A DNA stretch of 12,418 bases from Acanthamoeba lenticulata (lineage: Eukaryota > Discosea > Longamoebia > Acanthamoebidae), in assembly GCA_002179805.1 (NCBI GenBank), contig NAVB01000743.1:1-12418 (forward strand), read 5' to 3'. The translations under genes were made by a program, and so were the position numbers. Of this stretch, positions 1-8,121 are shown one piece after another. Every line of letters begins with the position of its first letter. Position 1 is the first letter of the stretch. The notes beneath the pieces are model-generated. The model searched no databases and had not been told where the DNA came from. It saw nothing but the letters and a program-made list of their open reading frames with translations.

Positions 1-4
1 AAAA

Positions 5-22
5 ACACACACACACACACAC
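5..22. repeat. (AC)n microsatellite in intron
   Basis: Nine AC units lie at the left edge, inside the intron that precedes the first visible phosphatase exon. Similar TG/AC runs recur in other introns of this window. Confidence 0.9.
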
Positions 23-63
23 GAGTGCTCACGCTCTTCTTCATCCCGTTGCCTGGCCTGCAG

Positions 64-422
64 TGCAGGGATCGGGCGTACTGGCACCTTTTGTACAGTG
101 CACAGCACCCTGGAGAAGCTCCACCTTCACCTTCAAGAAAAACCAAACGAGCCTCCCGAGTTCAACGTCCTGCAAACGGTGTTGAGGATGAGGGAGCAGC
201 GCGTGGGCATGGTCCAAACCAAGGTTCACCCCGAGCGGCGCTGGTTAAACACGAGTGCTGAAAGGCTGCTGATCTGTGTGTTGTGTTGTGTTCGTTTGGC
301 GTCTTGTGTCTGTGTGCGTGTCTTTTCCTGCTCAGGAGCAATACATCTTCTGCTACAAGGCTCTGCTGGAGGAGACACAAAAGCTTGGACTGACGTCGGT
401 TACAGAGGATCATCTTGTATAG
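64..422 (+). CDS. Protein tyrosine phosphatase, C-terminal part (5'-partial)
   Basis: These are the last two exons of a classical PTP catalytic domain, which hydrolyses phosphotyrosine on proteins. Exons are 64-223 and 336-422 (stop TAG 420-422). The first follows an acceptor CAG at 61-63 and begins in phase 2. It reads AGIGRTGTF, the second half of the P-loop signature HCSxGxGRTG; the catalytic Cys must lie in the preceding exon outside the window. Then come a helix and REQRVGMVQTK, the PTP motif carrying the Q-loop glutamine. The intron 224-335 (GT...AG, phase 0) joins this to EQYIFCYKALLEE, the usual last helix of the domain, and the protein stops 15 residues later. No membrane segment or further domain follows, so the PTP domain is C-terminal. 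Identity as a classical PTP is very likely. Which subfamily it belongs to, and what lies upstream, cannot be told from here. Confidence 0.9.
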
Positions 423-692
423 GCGTTTTTTGCCGATGTGCACAAGCGCCAGTGTTTTTAAAAACAGGTTCTCTTTTTTACCGGCCCAGCAGCAGCCGCG
501 AGGCAAAATTGGCCAGGGCCACCAAGAAGAGGGGGGGGTGGCCCTGCATCTCTACCGCGGAGCCTCAACCCAGCCAATGGGACCACCGCGCCGACCGTTA
601 ATTAGGCATTTTACTCTTTTTTTTCGGGTCGCGAGCCTCCTCTCTTCCTCAAGAGACTCCCGGCCGCGAGACTAGAACCTCAATCTCAAGCC
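423..692. other. Spacer between phosphatase and plastin-like gene
   Basis: This 270-bp stretch must hold the phosphatase 3' UTR and the promoter and 5' UTR of the next gene. A CCAAT box (574-578) lies about 115 bp upstream of the next ATG, followed by a T-rich run at 610-627. No AATAAA was found after the phosphatase stop. Open frames crossing this stretch have no protein-like sequence. Confidence 0.5.
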
Positions 693-3600
693 ATGAGCTT
701 CAGCTACTTTGAGGCCCTTACGCCAGACGTGAAGGCTCAGCTCACCTTTTCCGAGGTAGAGGCCCTTATAGGGGTGTTTCAATCTCTCGACAAGGCGAGA
801 GAGGGCACCCTCAACAAAGGCACCAGCCCCAACGACTTCGCCCTTGAGGTGGCCAACAAGCTTGGTGAAAAGTTTGGAAATGTAAATGGGTTTCTCGACG
901 CGCTGCTCGCACACAGCGGCAGTAGCATTTCCTTTGTGGACTTTGCCAAGGTAACCTGTGCCTCCCCCCCTCCCCCTCAAATCGAAAGCTGTCCGTTGTC
1001 TTTGTCTTTGACCGAAGAGCTCTTATTTGTGTTTGCAGCTGTTTGCGAGTGAACACAAACGGCCAAAGAGAATCACTCGAGAGGTGTCAGCTGGTGGAGC
1101 AATTCACTCGTTCAGCGATGAGGAAAGGCAAGGTTACGTGGAGTTCATAAACTCTACCCTGCGCAGTGACCCTGATCTGCAAACCATTTTGCCCATTAAC
1201 CCGCGCAATCAAGACATCTTTGCGGCCATCTCCAAGGGCGTCGTTTTATGGTGCCGTTTCTCTATCTCCTACTTTATTCAAGTGTTTCATTTAATATTTA
1301 TAATAATAATAAATGATAATATTATGACTTGTGATATTTTATAAATAACCAATATTTTGTCATTTTTGTGCCGCGTGCGTGGTGTGGCGCCGCTCCACTA
1401 GCTAATGGCCCAGCTTGTGTTTTCTCATTTTTTCACACCACCACACATCCCAGTAAATTAATTAATGCTGGCTTTCCGGGCACCATCAACGAATCTAAGC
1501 TCCATCTAAAGGCAACCAACCCGTACGAGAAGAACGAGAACCACGATCTGTGCATTCAAGCCGCCATCAAGCTTGGGTGCAGTGTGGTCAACATCGGCGG
1601 GAAGGACCTCCTGGAAGGAACTCCCCACCTCGTGCTCGGCCTCCTGTGGCAAATTATCAAGAAGAGCTTGCTCGCTCTCGTGGCGGCCAACCTATCCAAG
1701 GGGGAAGGCTTCATCGACATTCCTCCCGAGCAAATGCTCTTCCGCTGGTTCAACTACCACCTCGCCAACGCCGGTTCCTCTCATACAGTCACGAATTGGT
1801 CGCGAGATCTCCAGGTTCCTTCTTCTTTTTCCCTCCCTCCCTCGTCCTTCTCCTCCTCCTCCTCCTCCTCCTCCTCATCCTCCTTCTCGTCTTAACCATA
1901 TTGCTGGGCGAGCAGGACTCAGAGCGGTACCTGACCCTCCTCTCCCAACTGGAGCCCGAGAAGTGCCCGAAGCACGAAGTCCAGGCTGCACTGGCGCTCT
2001 CGGATCCCCTCAAGCGCGCCGAGGTGGTCTGCCAGGTTCTTGTTTCCTCCTCCTCTTCCTCCTCCCCTCCCCCTCTTATTCACCTCGAGCTAAAGCAGCT
2101 GGATGGAGAGAGAGGGAGAGAGAGGGAGAGAGAGAGAGAGTTACGGGAACATCCCCAACCCGCCACTTGGCTTGATTGATCTTGTGTGTGTGTGTGTGTG
2201 TGTGCGCGCGAGAGCTGCTTTTCTGTTTTGGGCTCACGCGCATGGGGTGGTGTAACTGGCACGTGTCGCTTGTGGTGTGTGTGCGCGCGCAGTTTGCGGA
2301 GCGCATTGGGTGCCTCAAGTTCATCACGCCCAAGGAAATCGTGAGCGGCAACCCGCGCCTGAACCTGGCCTTCGTGGCCACCCTCTTCACGCAGTATCCT
2401 CAAATGGGACCTACCGAAGAGGAGAAACAGATCTCCACGCTGCACGAACGGCTCGGCTCTGTCGAGGAGACCTTGTCACGCGTATCGGGCGAACGCGAGC
2501 AGCTCGCAGAGCGGGCCGAGCGTCTGGCCAGCGATTTGGAAGCCAAGTCCCAGGAGGCTCGTGAGCTTAGCGGGCGCCTGGAGGCGGCTCTGCAGGATCG
2601 CGATGCTCTCACCCGTCAGCGCGATCAGCTTGAAGCTGCTCTCGCGTCGGAGCGTTCCGACAAGGATCGGCTGGCCCTCGAGGTCGAATCACTCTCACGC
2701 GACAAGCTCGACCTGTCCTCGCGTCTTGCTGATGAGACCGCCCAACGGTTCGTCGTCGTCCTCCTCGCCCTCCCCTCTCAACCCCAAACCCCCCTGTCAC
2801 CGCCGCCCCTCTGCAGGCAAGCCGCCTGCGTTACGCCTTTTGATTTGTTTTTGTTTTGTTTCCCCCCTTTTTCAGAGAAAAGCTGGCTCGCGATCTGGAG
2901 AACGCGAGGGGCGACCTGGCAGCCGAAAGACGTCGGATTGAGGAGTTCGAAGAAGAGATCCGCCGGCTAAAGGCTGAAAATGCCGACCTTCGTCGGCAGT
3001 TGGAGGAGGAACGCGAGGCTCGCCAGGCCGCAGAGCAGGAGCTCGAGGAGACTCGGGCGGAACTGGAAGAGACCAGGTTCGTTAGGAATCCTTTCTCTGC
3101 CCTTTGCCTTTCGGTAGTCCAACGTCAACGCCTGAATGTGTAAATACTCTCCTTTCTACTGCTTCTTCACGACCTGTTCAACAGGGCCGAAGCGGATGAA
3201 GAGAAGACCCTTCTCCTGCAACGGATCAAGGATCTGGAGGAGGAGCTTGATCAGCTCAAGGAGCTCATGGCTACTTCCCTGACCCAGGCGGGACGAGAGA
3301 AGGCTGATGGTAGGCGTGTGCTGGCGTGTGTCTGTGCATGTGTGTGTGTGTGTGTGTTGGGAGGGGAGGGAGAGCTCTGACTGATGTGCATGATGTGTGT
3401 GCGATGACGGCGGTTGATGCACCGACCACTCTCCCATGCAGCGCTGCGAAGGGCTCAGGAAGAAAAGGAACGAATGCTCGATGAAGCGGAGAAGGCCCGC
3501 ATCGCCCAGATGAAGAAGGTGCAGGGCATGCTGGCCAAGGTTCAAAAGAAAGGCTACCTCTACAAGCTCGAAAAGTCTGCTGTGCTCGGAACCTCTAAGT

Positions 3601-4060
3601 GGAAGAAAAGGTACACCTTTACCTTAGCCTGAGGTCTGTGTTCATAATGACACACATGCATGTGCCGTGCAGATATTTCGTCTTGCAGGACAACTTCCTC
3701 TCGTACTACAAAGATGAGAAAGCCTTTACTGAGGCTCGCCCCGATGGTATCATTTACTGTGAGCAGTGCCGTGTCTATGAACTGGATCAAGTACTCGCCT
3801 GAGCCTCATTGACGCGTTTGTTGAAGATGCTCACCTCTCGCAATTTTTAGGGGAAGAAAAACTACGGCTTCCAGCTTGATTCCGGCAAGCAGCAGTACAA
3901 TCTCGCCGCCATGAAGCTTGACGACATGAAGGACTGGATGAAGGACATTAAGGAGGCAAAAAAGAAGGCTGTTGGCGTTAAAGTCGTGTCCGAGGACAAG
4001 GCATCCCCTGACCCAACTTCACCAAGGCCACCCAGCTCGCCCCACGGTCAACCAAACTGA
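693..4060 (+). CDS. Plastin/fimbrin-like CH-CH, coiled-coil, PH-domain actin-binding protein
   Basis: Likely an actin-filament binding protein with a lipid- or protein-binding tail. Ten exons join in frame: 693-950, 1039-1250, 1454-1814, 1916-2035, 2293-2747, 2876-3076, 3185-3309, 3442-3610, 3673-3790, 3851-4060 (742 aa). Residues 1-90 resemble the EF-hand headpiece of fimbrin, but the calcium ligands are mostly missing. CH1 spans about 110-230 (FSDEERQGYVEFIN; NPYEKNENHDLCIQAA; HLVLGLLWQIIKKSLL). CH2 spans about 248-355 (MLFRWFNYHLANAG; KFITPKEIVSGNPRLNLAFV). A charged heptad-rich coiled coil runs about 360-610. A PH domain covers about 613-708, starting KKGYLYKLEK, with FVLQDNFLSYY in the middle and the C-terminal-helix Trp702. 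Family plastins carry a second CH pair after the first; here a coiled coil and PH domain take its place. Codons are GC-rich at third positions. All junctions are GT...AG and phase-consistent. CH and PH identity is firm; membrane recruitment is inference. Confidence 0.92.
1851..1875. repeat. (TCC)n tract in intron 3
   Basis: A TCC/CTC run forms part of the C/T-rich intron 1815-1915 of the plastin-like gene. It is translated as poly-Ser only if the intron is wrongly read through. Confidence 0.85.
2105..2204. repeat. (GA)n and (TG)n tracts in intron 4
   Basis: A GA-rich run (2105-2140) and a pure TG run (2183-2204) both lie in the intron 2036-2292 of the plastin-like gene. They are purine and alternating purine-pyrimidine tracts of the kind seen through the introns of this locus. 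Confidence 0.88.
3339..3358. repeat. (TG)n tract in intron 7
   Basis: A TG dinucleotide run in the intron 3310-3441 of the plastin-like gene, followed by a short GGGAGGGGA stretch. Confidence 0.85.
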
Positions 4061-4151
4061 CAGCCTGTCTTTTTGCCAAGGCAACCAAAAGTTTGTATTT
4101 TTTTCTTGGTTGTTCAAAACGTTCCCATTTTTTCTTGTGTAACACGTTCCT

Positions 4152-4374
4152 GCCGCGCAAAACAGGATGCGCACCAGTTGCATTCCCGCCTCGCTCAGCA
4201 GCTTGGCCTTGTTCTCTTCGTCATCCTGGCAAACATACGTGTGAGTGGGTTGGGCATTGCATGCGGGGAATGTGCATGTTGTTAAGCATCACAATGTTGT
4301 ACCATGGCAGCGGAGTTGATGAACTCAAGCACCTTGAGGCGGACGAGGAGGTCCAAATGTTGAAGAGGAGGCAT
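4152..4374 (-). CDS. Possible two-exon fragment, unknown protein
   Basis: On the minus strand two short open exons join across a canonical intron. The first, 4374-4303, begins with ATG and gives 24 codons including LLVRLKVLEFINSAAM. The intron is 4302-4226 (GT...CAG, 77 bp). The second, from 4225, reads DDEENKAKLLSEAGMQLVRI and stays open leftward into AT-rich DNA. The left limit given is arbitrary, where the reading stops looking coding. The junction is phase 0 and the joined helical sequence looks armadillo- or HEAT-like, but I do not recognise the family. An upstream minus-strand stretch (about 4453-4379, NEKCIPFFLECLGDIQAKV) has GC-rich third positions but is separated by a stop. This may be the remnant of a gene broken by the transposons to its right. 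Low confidence. Confidence 0.3.
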
Positions 4375-4524
4375 CTAGTCTACTTGTATGGCAATCGCAA
4401 GACTTTCGCCTGAATGTCGCCCAGGCACTCCAAGAAGAATGGGATGCACTTCTCGTTTATGTCAACGACAGGTCAATCCACGCTGCGAAACAAACCAACA
4501 GGTCACACGACATGAGACATCATC

Positions 4525-4546
4525 CTCTTGATTAAACCTAGCTGTA
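4525..4546 (-). mobile_element. Decayed right-end TIR of the local transposon family
   Basis: The sequence matches the outermost 22 bases of the right-end inverted repeat seen at 4981-5002 at about 20 positions, ending in CCTAGCTGTA. The part of the repeat further in (the TGGGACGA block) is only faintly recognisable. It marks the edge of an older copy whose body would lie to the left, where little else is recognisable. Confidence 0.6.
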
Positions 4547-4563
4547 CAAACGCAACCATCGCA

Positions 4564-4618
4564 GTATGCGTGATTCTTCTAGTTTTGAGATAGGTCCAGA
4601 CGGCCGACACGATTTGTA
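4564..4618. repeat. 55-bp direct repeat, copy 1
   Basis: Matches 4915-4969 at 54 of 55 positions; the only difference is A versus G in GAGATAGG/GAGGTAGG. Copy 2 is the subterminal part of the right end of the 386-bp element. Copy 1 lies just outside its left end, so it is most simply the right end of an older sister copy into which the 386-bp element inserted. Confidence 0.85.
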
Positions 4619-5002
4619 CAGCTAGGTTTATTCAAGTCGTCCCATTTTTCACAAATCGTGCCGGCCGCCCCCTCCCCCCTTCCAAAACATAAGAACAGCA
4701 AACAAGACACATACCACAATGCTCCCCTTCTGGTTCCAGACAGCTTTTGATCGAGCGTGGTTTACTTCTGACAACGCTCATGCGAGTTTTCCGCTAAACC
4801 ATGATCGGAATGCACGCATTCCTGACATTGTTGAGAGGAAATCTCGTCTGTACGATGCCAGAGACAAGTGGTGCTTGGACAAAAGATGTTCACCTTTGGA
4901 TGCTGGTCATGGTGGTATGCGTGATTCTTCTAGTTTTGAGGTAGGTCCAGACGGCCGACACGATTTGTAAAAAATGGGACGACTTGAATAAACCTAGCTG
5001 TA
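4617..5002. mobile_element. 386-bp non-autonomous TIR transposon (copy A)
   Basis: Left end 4617-4664 and right end 4955-5002 are inverted repeats of about 48 bp. They start TACAGCTAGGTTTATTCAAG, continue with TCGTCCCATTTTT, and then a subterminal ACAAATCGTG block. Outermost bases are TA-CAGC and GCTG-TA, as expected for a TA target duplication. There is no transposase; the interior holds a C-rich stretch and an 83-codon frame. Its right flank repeats CCTAGCTGTA (5003-5012), the tip of another right end, showing insertion into a related copy. Confidence 0.85.
4719..4970 (+). CDS. Hypothetical 83-codon ORF inside copy A
   Basis: An ATG-initiated frame starts MLPFWFQTAFDRAWFTSDNA and ends in the right TIR region, where it includes the translated 55-bp repeat. 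I do not recognise it. The middle (DRNARIPDIVERKSRLYDAR) looks protein-like, so it could be a captured host fragment or a remnant of a family gene. Since the last 20 or so codons come from transposon end sequence, it is unlikely to be a working gene as it stands. Confidence 0.25.
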   Translation: MLPFWFQTAFDRAWFTSDNAHASFPLNHDRNARIPDIVERKSRLYDARDKWCLDKRCSPLDAGHGGMRDSSSFEVGPDGRHDL

Positions 5003-5012
5003 CCTAGCTGTA

Positions 5013-5241
5013 TTGCGTTTGTTGCGCTTAACTTGCGTTAAACCGTTTAACTTGCGTTTATTGCGCTAGACTTGCGTTTGGCTTGCGCTAGTTGCGATTA
5101 TCGCGATTATTGCGATTATTGCAATTGTTGCGTTTGCGTTGAGCTTGCGTTCAACTTGCGTTTGGCTTGCGTTTATTGCGTTTATTGCGATTATTGCAAG
5201 CCGGACCCATGTCCCTACACATAAGAATGGCAGGCAAGACA
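5013..5241. repeat. TTGCGTTT / TTGCGATTA minisatellite-like tract
   Basis: Short degenerate units of 6-9 bp (TTGCGTTTA, TTGCGATTA, CTTGCGTTTGG) fill most of this gap between two transposon copies, ending in a CGGACCCATGTCC block. The same unit followed by the same block recurs at about 7670-7712 and 7794-7838, so the tract is probably subterminal material of this transposon family. No gene is visible. Confidence 0.75.
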
Positions 5242-5274
5242 TACAGCTAGGTTTATTCAAGTCGTCCCATTTTT
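5242..5274 (+). repeat. Left TIR of copy B
   Basis: Identical over 33 bp to the left TIRs at 4617 and 7501. A subterminal block at 5282-5325 (GGTTGCCCCCTCC...CCCGTTTCCG) reappears inverted at 7624-7668. Confidence 0.85.
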
Positions 5275-5372
5275 GAAAAAAATTTCGGTTGCCCCCTCCC
5301 CCCCTTGGTTTGCCCCCGTTTCCGCGTTTTTCACGGGCTGAACGCAGAAATGGTGTACAACTTGGCGTAATG

Positions 5373-5379
5373 ATGTTTT
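5373..5379 (-). terminator. Polyadenylation signal overlapping stop of accessory gene
   Basis: On the minus strand the stop codon reads CAATAAAAC, so the TAA lies within a canonical AATAAA hexamer. This would place the mRNA end inside the left subterminal part of the transposon. Confidence 0.45.
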
Positions 5380-6132
5380 ATTGAGAGAACACGCCTGCGC
5401 GCCGGCGCGTGAGTCGTATGCAGGCTCTCTTCGTAGGCGGTGCCAGCAAGTCATTTTCTGAGTCAATATCGTCCTCTTGCTGTTCGTCCTCTTCGCCACC
5501 ACTTGAGCCGTCAGCTTCACTCGCGCCATCCTCATCATCACTTGATTGACCTGTGAGTACAAAACATCACCACTTGGTGGAAGTGGTGGGAGAGGGTGAA
5601 AGAAGATAGGCCCAAGTCTTCCAGAACATCTTCCACTGCCAGTTCATCTTGGGGCAGCTGGTTGCGACGTTTGACTTCGAGAGCCTCTTGAGCAGAGGCC
5701 AGGCGTTCTTGCAAGAGGCGAATCTCTTCTTCTTGCTCCTGAATCGGCCGTTCTGCTTGTTTGGTTTTTATCACGCGTTTTAGCTGTCAAGTCAGAAAAC
5801 GTACCATTGGCATTGGTGGAAGGGCAGTTCTTCCAAGTGTGGCCAGAGCATGAGCCAAAGATACACTTGTGGGGGCGGCCGTCATTTCTCTGCTCCCATT
5901 TCCACAAGCAACACCGTTGGCACCTCTGGTAGCTCTCCAAAGGCCGCAACCAAAGTAAAGGCTTCTTGACACCATCCCCTTCAGCCAACTCAAAGTTGTG
6001 CTTGGGAAATCGAATAGTAACATGGCGCCACATTAAGTCAGCAAACTCATCCAAAGTTTTGAAAGAGGGCAAAGTAGCTGGGCGGGAAGCAGGGAACAGA
6101 ATAGCAGGAGGAGCACTAGTTGTTGTCTTCAT
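5378..6132 (-). CDS. Transposon accessory protein: zinc-knuckle-like plus coiled coil plus acidic tail
   Basis: This gene lies between the left TIR and the transposase, on the opposite strand. Exon 1 is taken as 6132-5805: ATG at 6132 is the first one after which the sequence looks protein-like, though the frame is open back to 6303. It includes a CQRCC cluster and then CIFGSCSGHTWKNC (C-x4-C-x2-H-x4-C). A 52-bp intron (5804-5753, CTGAC branch-like motif) joins it in phase to exon 2, a coiled coil (RPIQEQEEEIRLLQERLA, residues about 112-140). A last acidic exon, about 5530-5378 (GGEEDEQQEDDIDSEN), ends with a basic PPTKRACIRLTRRR stretch and stop TAA at 5380-5378. Its acceptor is uncertain; 5574/5530 is one phase-consistent choice. 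Likely a nucleic-acid- or transposase-binding partner by inference. I know no named family for it. Confidence 0.5.
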
Positions 6133-6408
6133 GGCCAGCAACAAAAATGACCTTCCTGCCTCTGTTGTTGGCCCAGTACAATAAAAAAAGGATAACCTTC
6201 TTTCCATTAAACAAAAATCACTTTCCATAAATAAAACCAGATATCTATATTTGTTTTGCCACTTTCCTAAAATTTTTGGTTGCATTTCCATTTTCCTGCG
6301 CATTTACTTTTCACAATTCCCCACCAAGTGCTCAGATCAAGAACTCAACAGTTACTTCATGTTGAGTGCCAAAAAAAACGCAAAGAGTTTCTATGGAGCC
6401 GCCTAGCA

Positions 6409-7422
6409 ATGGGATTTATTGCTCTGCGCCTGGGTCCACACAAAGCTGGGCGCCTTTGGGGCCATTCAGCAAGGATTGCAAAATACTGGAAACACAAGGT
6501 ACTGGACCCTACTTTCCACCCTGGCCCTTGGGGAGGATTTCGGTACCTATTTTTGTCTTCTTGTTTGTTGTCAATAAATCGATGTCATAATATAATTTCA
6601 ATCTTTTTCATTCGTAGTTATCTTAAATTTGGTTCTGAATTGGGCGTTCAAGAATTGTTATGGTTGAGTGTCACCAATAATCCTTCATTTAATATTGCTC
6701 AACATGTTAACGAGCTTAATAATCAAGGCCTTGATGTGAACAGCAGCTTTGTTGGGCGCATTTTTCGCTCCTGGTGATGGAGTTGGAAACAGCCTTCTCA
6801 TATCCAATCTCTCAAGTTTACTCACGAAAATATGACTTATTATTTTACTTGGATTTATGCCATTACAGGTGTGCCCTGGATCTAGTTGAAGTTCTTGGAT
6901 GAAGCACATTTTTCTCAACGCCATTTGCGCCGAAATCAAGCTGTGGGACCCATTGGCCAACGTGTGAGCCTTGTCAATCATGGTGCCATCGACCATACTT
7001 TTTCCATGACTTTGTTGTTGGATTTGGCGACCCCTGACAATCCTTTTTATATCACATTTCGTGAGGAGAGCAACACTGAGTGGGATTATCTCCAGTTTAT
7101 TGTGGATGCTGTCACTGCAGGGCGCCTTGTTGCTGGCGACCTATTCATTGTGGACAATGCCTCTATTCATGCTGGCCAAGCCATATGGCCACACCTTAGG
7201 GGCATCAAGTACACCTTCCTTCCCAAGTACAGCCCTGAACTGAACCCTTGTGAGTTGGTGTTTGGCTTTGTCAAGAATAGGATGCGCCGGTCAGGGTTTG
7301 TTGGGAATGGTTTTGCAGTGTCTAAAATGGTGCTCGACTCCCTGGCGGTTTTGCCTTACCGCTCCGTGTTGAACATGTATGAAGAGTGCACCACGATTGC
7401 GGAACGCTTGACATTGGAATAA
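6409..7422 (+). pseudogene. DDE transposase (IS630/Tc1/mariner-like), two in-frame stops
   Basis: Cuts and reinserts the element at TA. The 5' part has a helix-turn-helix look (GHSARIAKYWKHK). A 75-bp intron-like stretch (6543-6617, GGTACC...TTCGTAG) would leave the frame intact, then HTH-like sequence continues to KFTHENM. The catalytic part from 6886 has FLDEAHF (D at 6898), FIVDNASIHAG (D at 7153) and YSPELNPCE (E at 7252). This gives 84 and 32 residues between the acidic residues. The frame is broken by TGA at 6775-6777 and TAG at 6883-6885, while the reading on both sides is clearly one protein; both fit C-to-T changes (CGA, CAG). The start is unresolved: ATG 6409 is the first in-frame ATG seen, but similar sequence begins near 6360. 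Not functional as it stands; the catalytic core is otherwise whole. Stop TAA 7420-7422. Confidence 0.8.
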
Positions 7423-7500
7423 ACTGCTCTTAGACACGGTTTCTGCGTTTCTGCTCCGGCGCGGCGAAAAACGCGAAAAAATTGCATTCGTCTTGCGAGA

Positions 7501-7775
7501 TACAGCTAGGTTTATTCAAGTCGTCCCATTTTTGAAAAAAAATAAAAATAAAAAGCACAAGTTATCCAAACCTGGCCCGACGCAAGTCGAACGCAATAAA
7601 CGCAATAAACGCAATTTTCTTGCGGAAACGGGGGCAAGCCAAGGGGGGGAGGGGGCAACCGAAATTGTTGCGTTTATTGCGATTATTGCGATTATTGCAA
7701 CTCGGACCCATGTCCTGAGCCAATTATTCGGCACGATTTGTAAAAAATGGGACGACTTGAATAAACCTTGCTGTA
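7501..7775. mobile_element. 275-bp miniature TIR element (copy C) nested in copy B
   Basis: Starts with a left TIR identical to that of copy B (7501-7533). It ends with a right TIR (7743-7775) differing at one base near the tip (CCTTGCTGTA). TA lies at both outer edges. The interior contains AT-rich DNA, AACGCAATAA repeats, the inverted G-rich block (7624-7668) and a TTGCGATTATTGCG tract. No open frame with protein character was seen. It lies between the transposase stop and the right end of copy B. Confidence 0.8.
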
Positions 7776-8121
7776 ACCAGGAGCGAAAAATGCGGTTTTT
7801 GCGATTATTGCAATTATTGCGTTTTCCGACCCATGTCCCCAGTCTTTAGCCATTTGCGCGGTGGGCGACTTCTTCGGTGTGTTCAGCCCAACGCTCCACG
7901 CTCAACCTCAGCGTACGAGCCACTTCCTTTTTGTATTCTCAAAAAACGAAAAAAAAAACGTTTGCACCACGCACGGAACGCAATCCCAACGCAACATGTG
8001 AACGCAACTAACGCGAGAGAAAGCCAGGCAGCCGTCGTGGGTTGGCTGGAGGTGGTCGGGGTTGTGTTTTCCGGCGCGGACTTCTAGTTTTGGGGTTGAT
8101 CAAAACGGGGCACGATATGTA
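7776..8121. other. Right subterminal region of copy B, no gene
   Basis: Holds a TTGCGATTATTGCAATTATTGCG tract (7798-7821) with the CCGACCCATGTCC block, an A-run, and a TTCTAGTTTTGGGGTTGATC stretch. That last stretch resembles the subterminal part of copy A's right end (TTCTAGTTTTGAGGTAGG). The 84-codon frame here shows no protein-like character. Confidence 0.6.

Noticed and set aside
98..601. 167-codon open frame after the phosphatase exon
   Set aside because: It begins inside the true exon but then reads through the intron 224-335 in a Cys/Val-rich, non-protein-like way. The correct splice gives the classical PTP ending and a stop at 420.
1550..2179. Ser/Leu/Arg-rich open frames in the plastin-like gene
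   Set aside because: They are shadows in other frames and products of translating TCC and GA intron repeats.
4413..4536. Plus-strand reading ALQEEWDALL..., reminiscent of a Tc1-type transposase C-terminus, ending near the decayed TIR at 4525-4546
   Set aside because: The similarity is short, the frame does not continue upstream, and third positions look more coding on the minus strand. Left as an unproved alternative.
5013..5241. CRISPR-like array
   Set aside because: The units are 6-9 bp, degenerate and contiguous with no unique spacers, and the DNA is eukaryotic.
6775..6870. An intron from GTGATGG (6774) to TTACAG (6869) that would remove the TGA in the transposase
   Set aside because: The stretch translates in the same frame to HTH-like sequence (KFTHENMTYY) and removing it would delete it. 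The TAG at 6883 would remain.
6775..6885. Stop codon recoding (TGA and TAG as sense)
   Set aside because: Host genes in the same window end at TGA (plastin-like), TAG (phosphatase) and TAA (thiolase), so the code looks standard.
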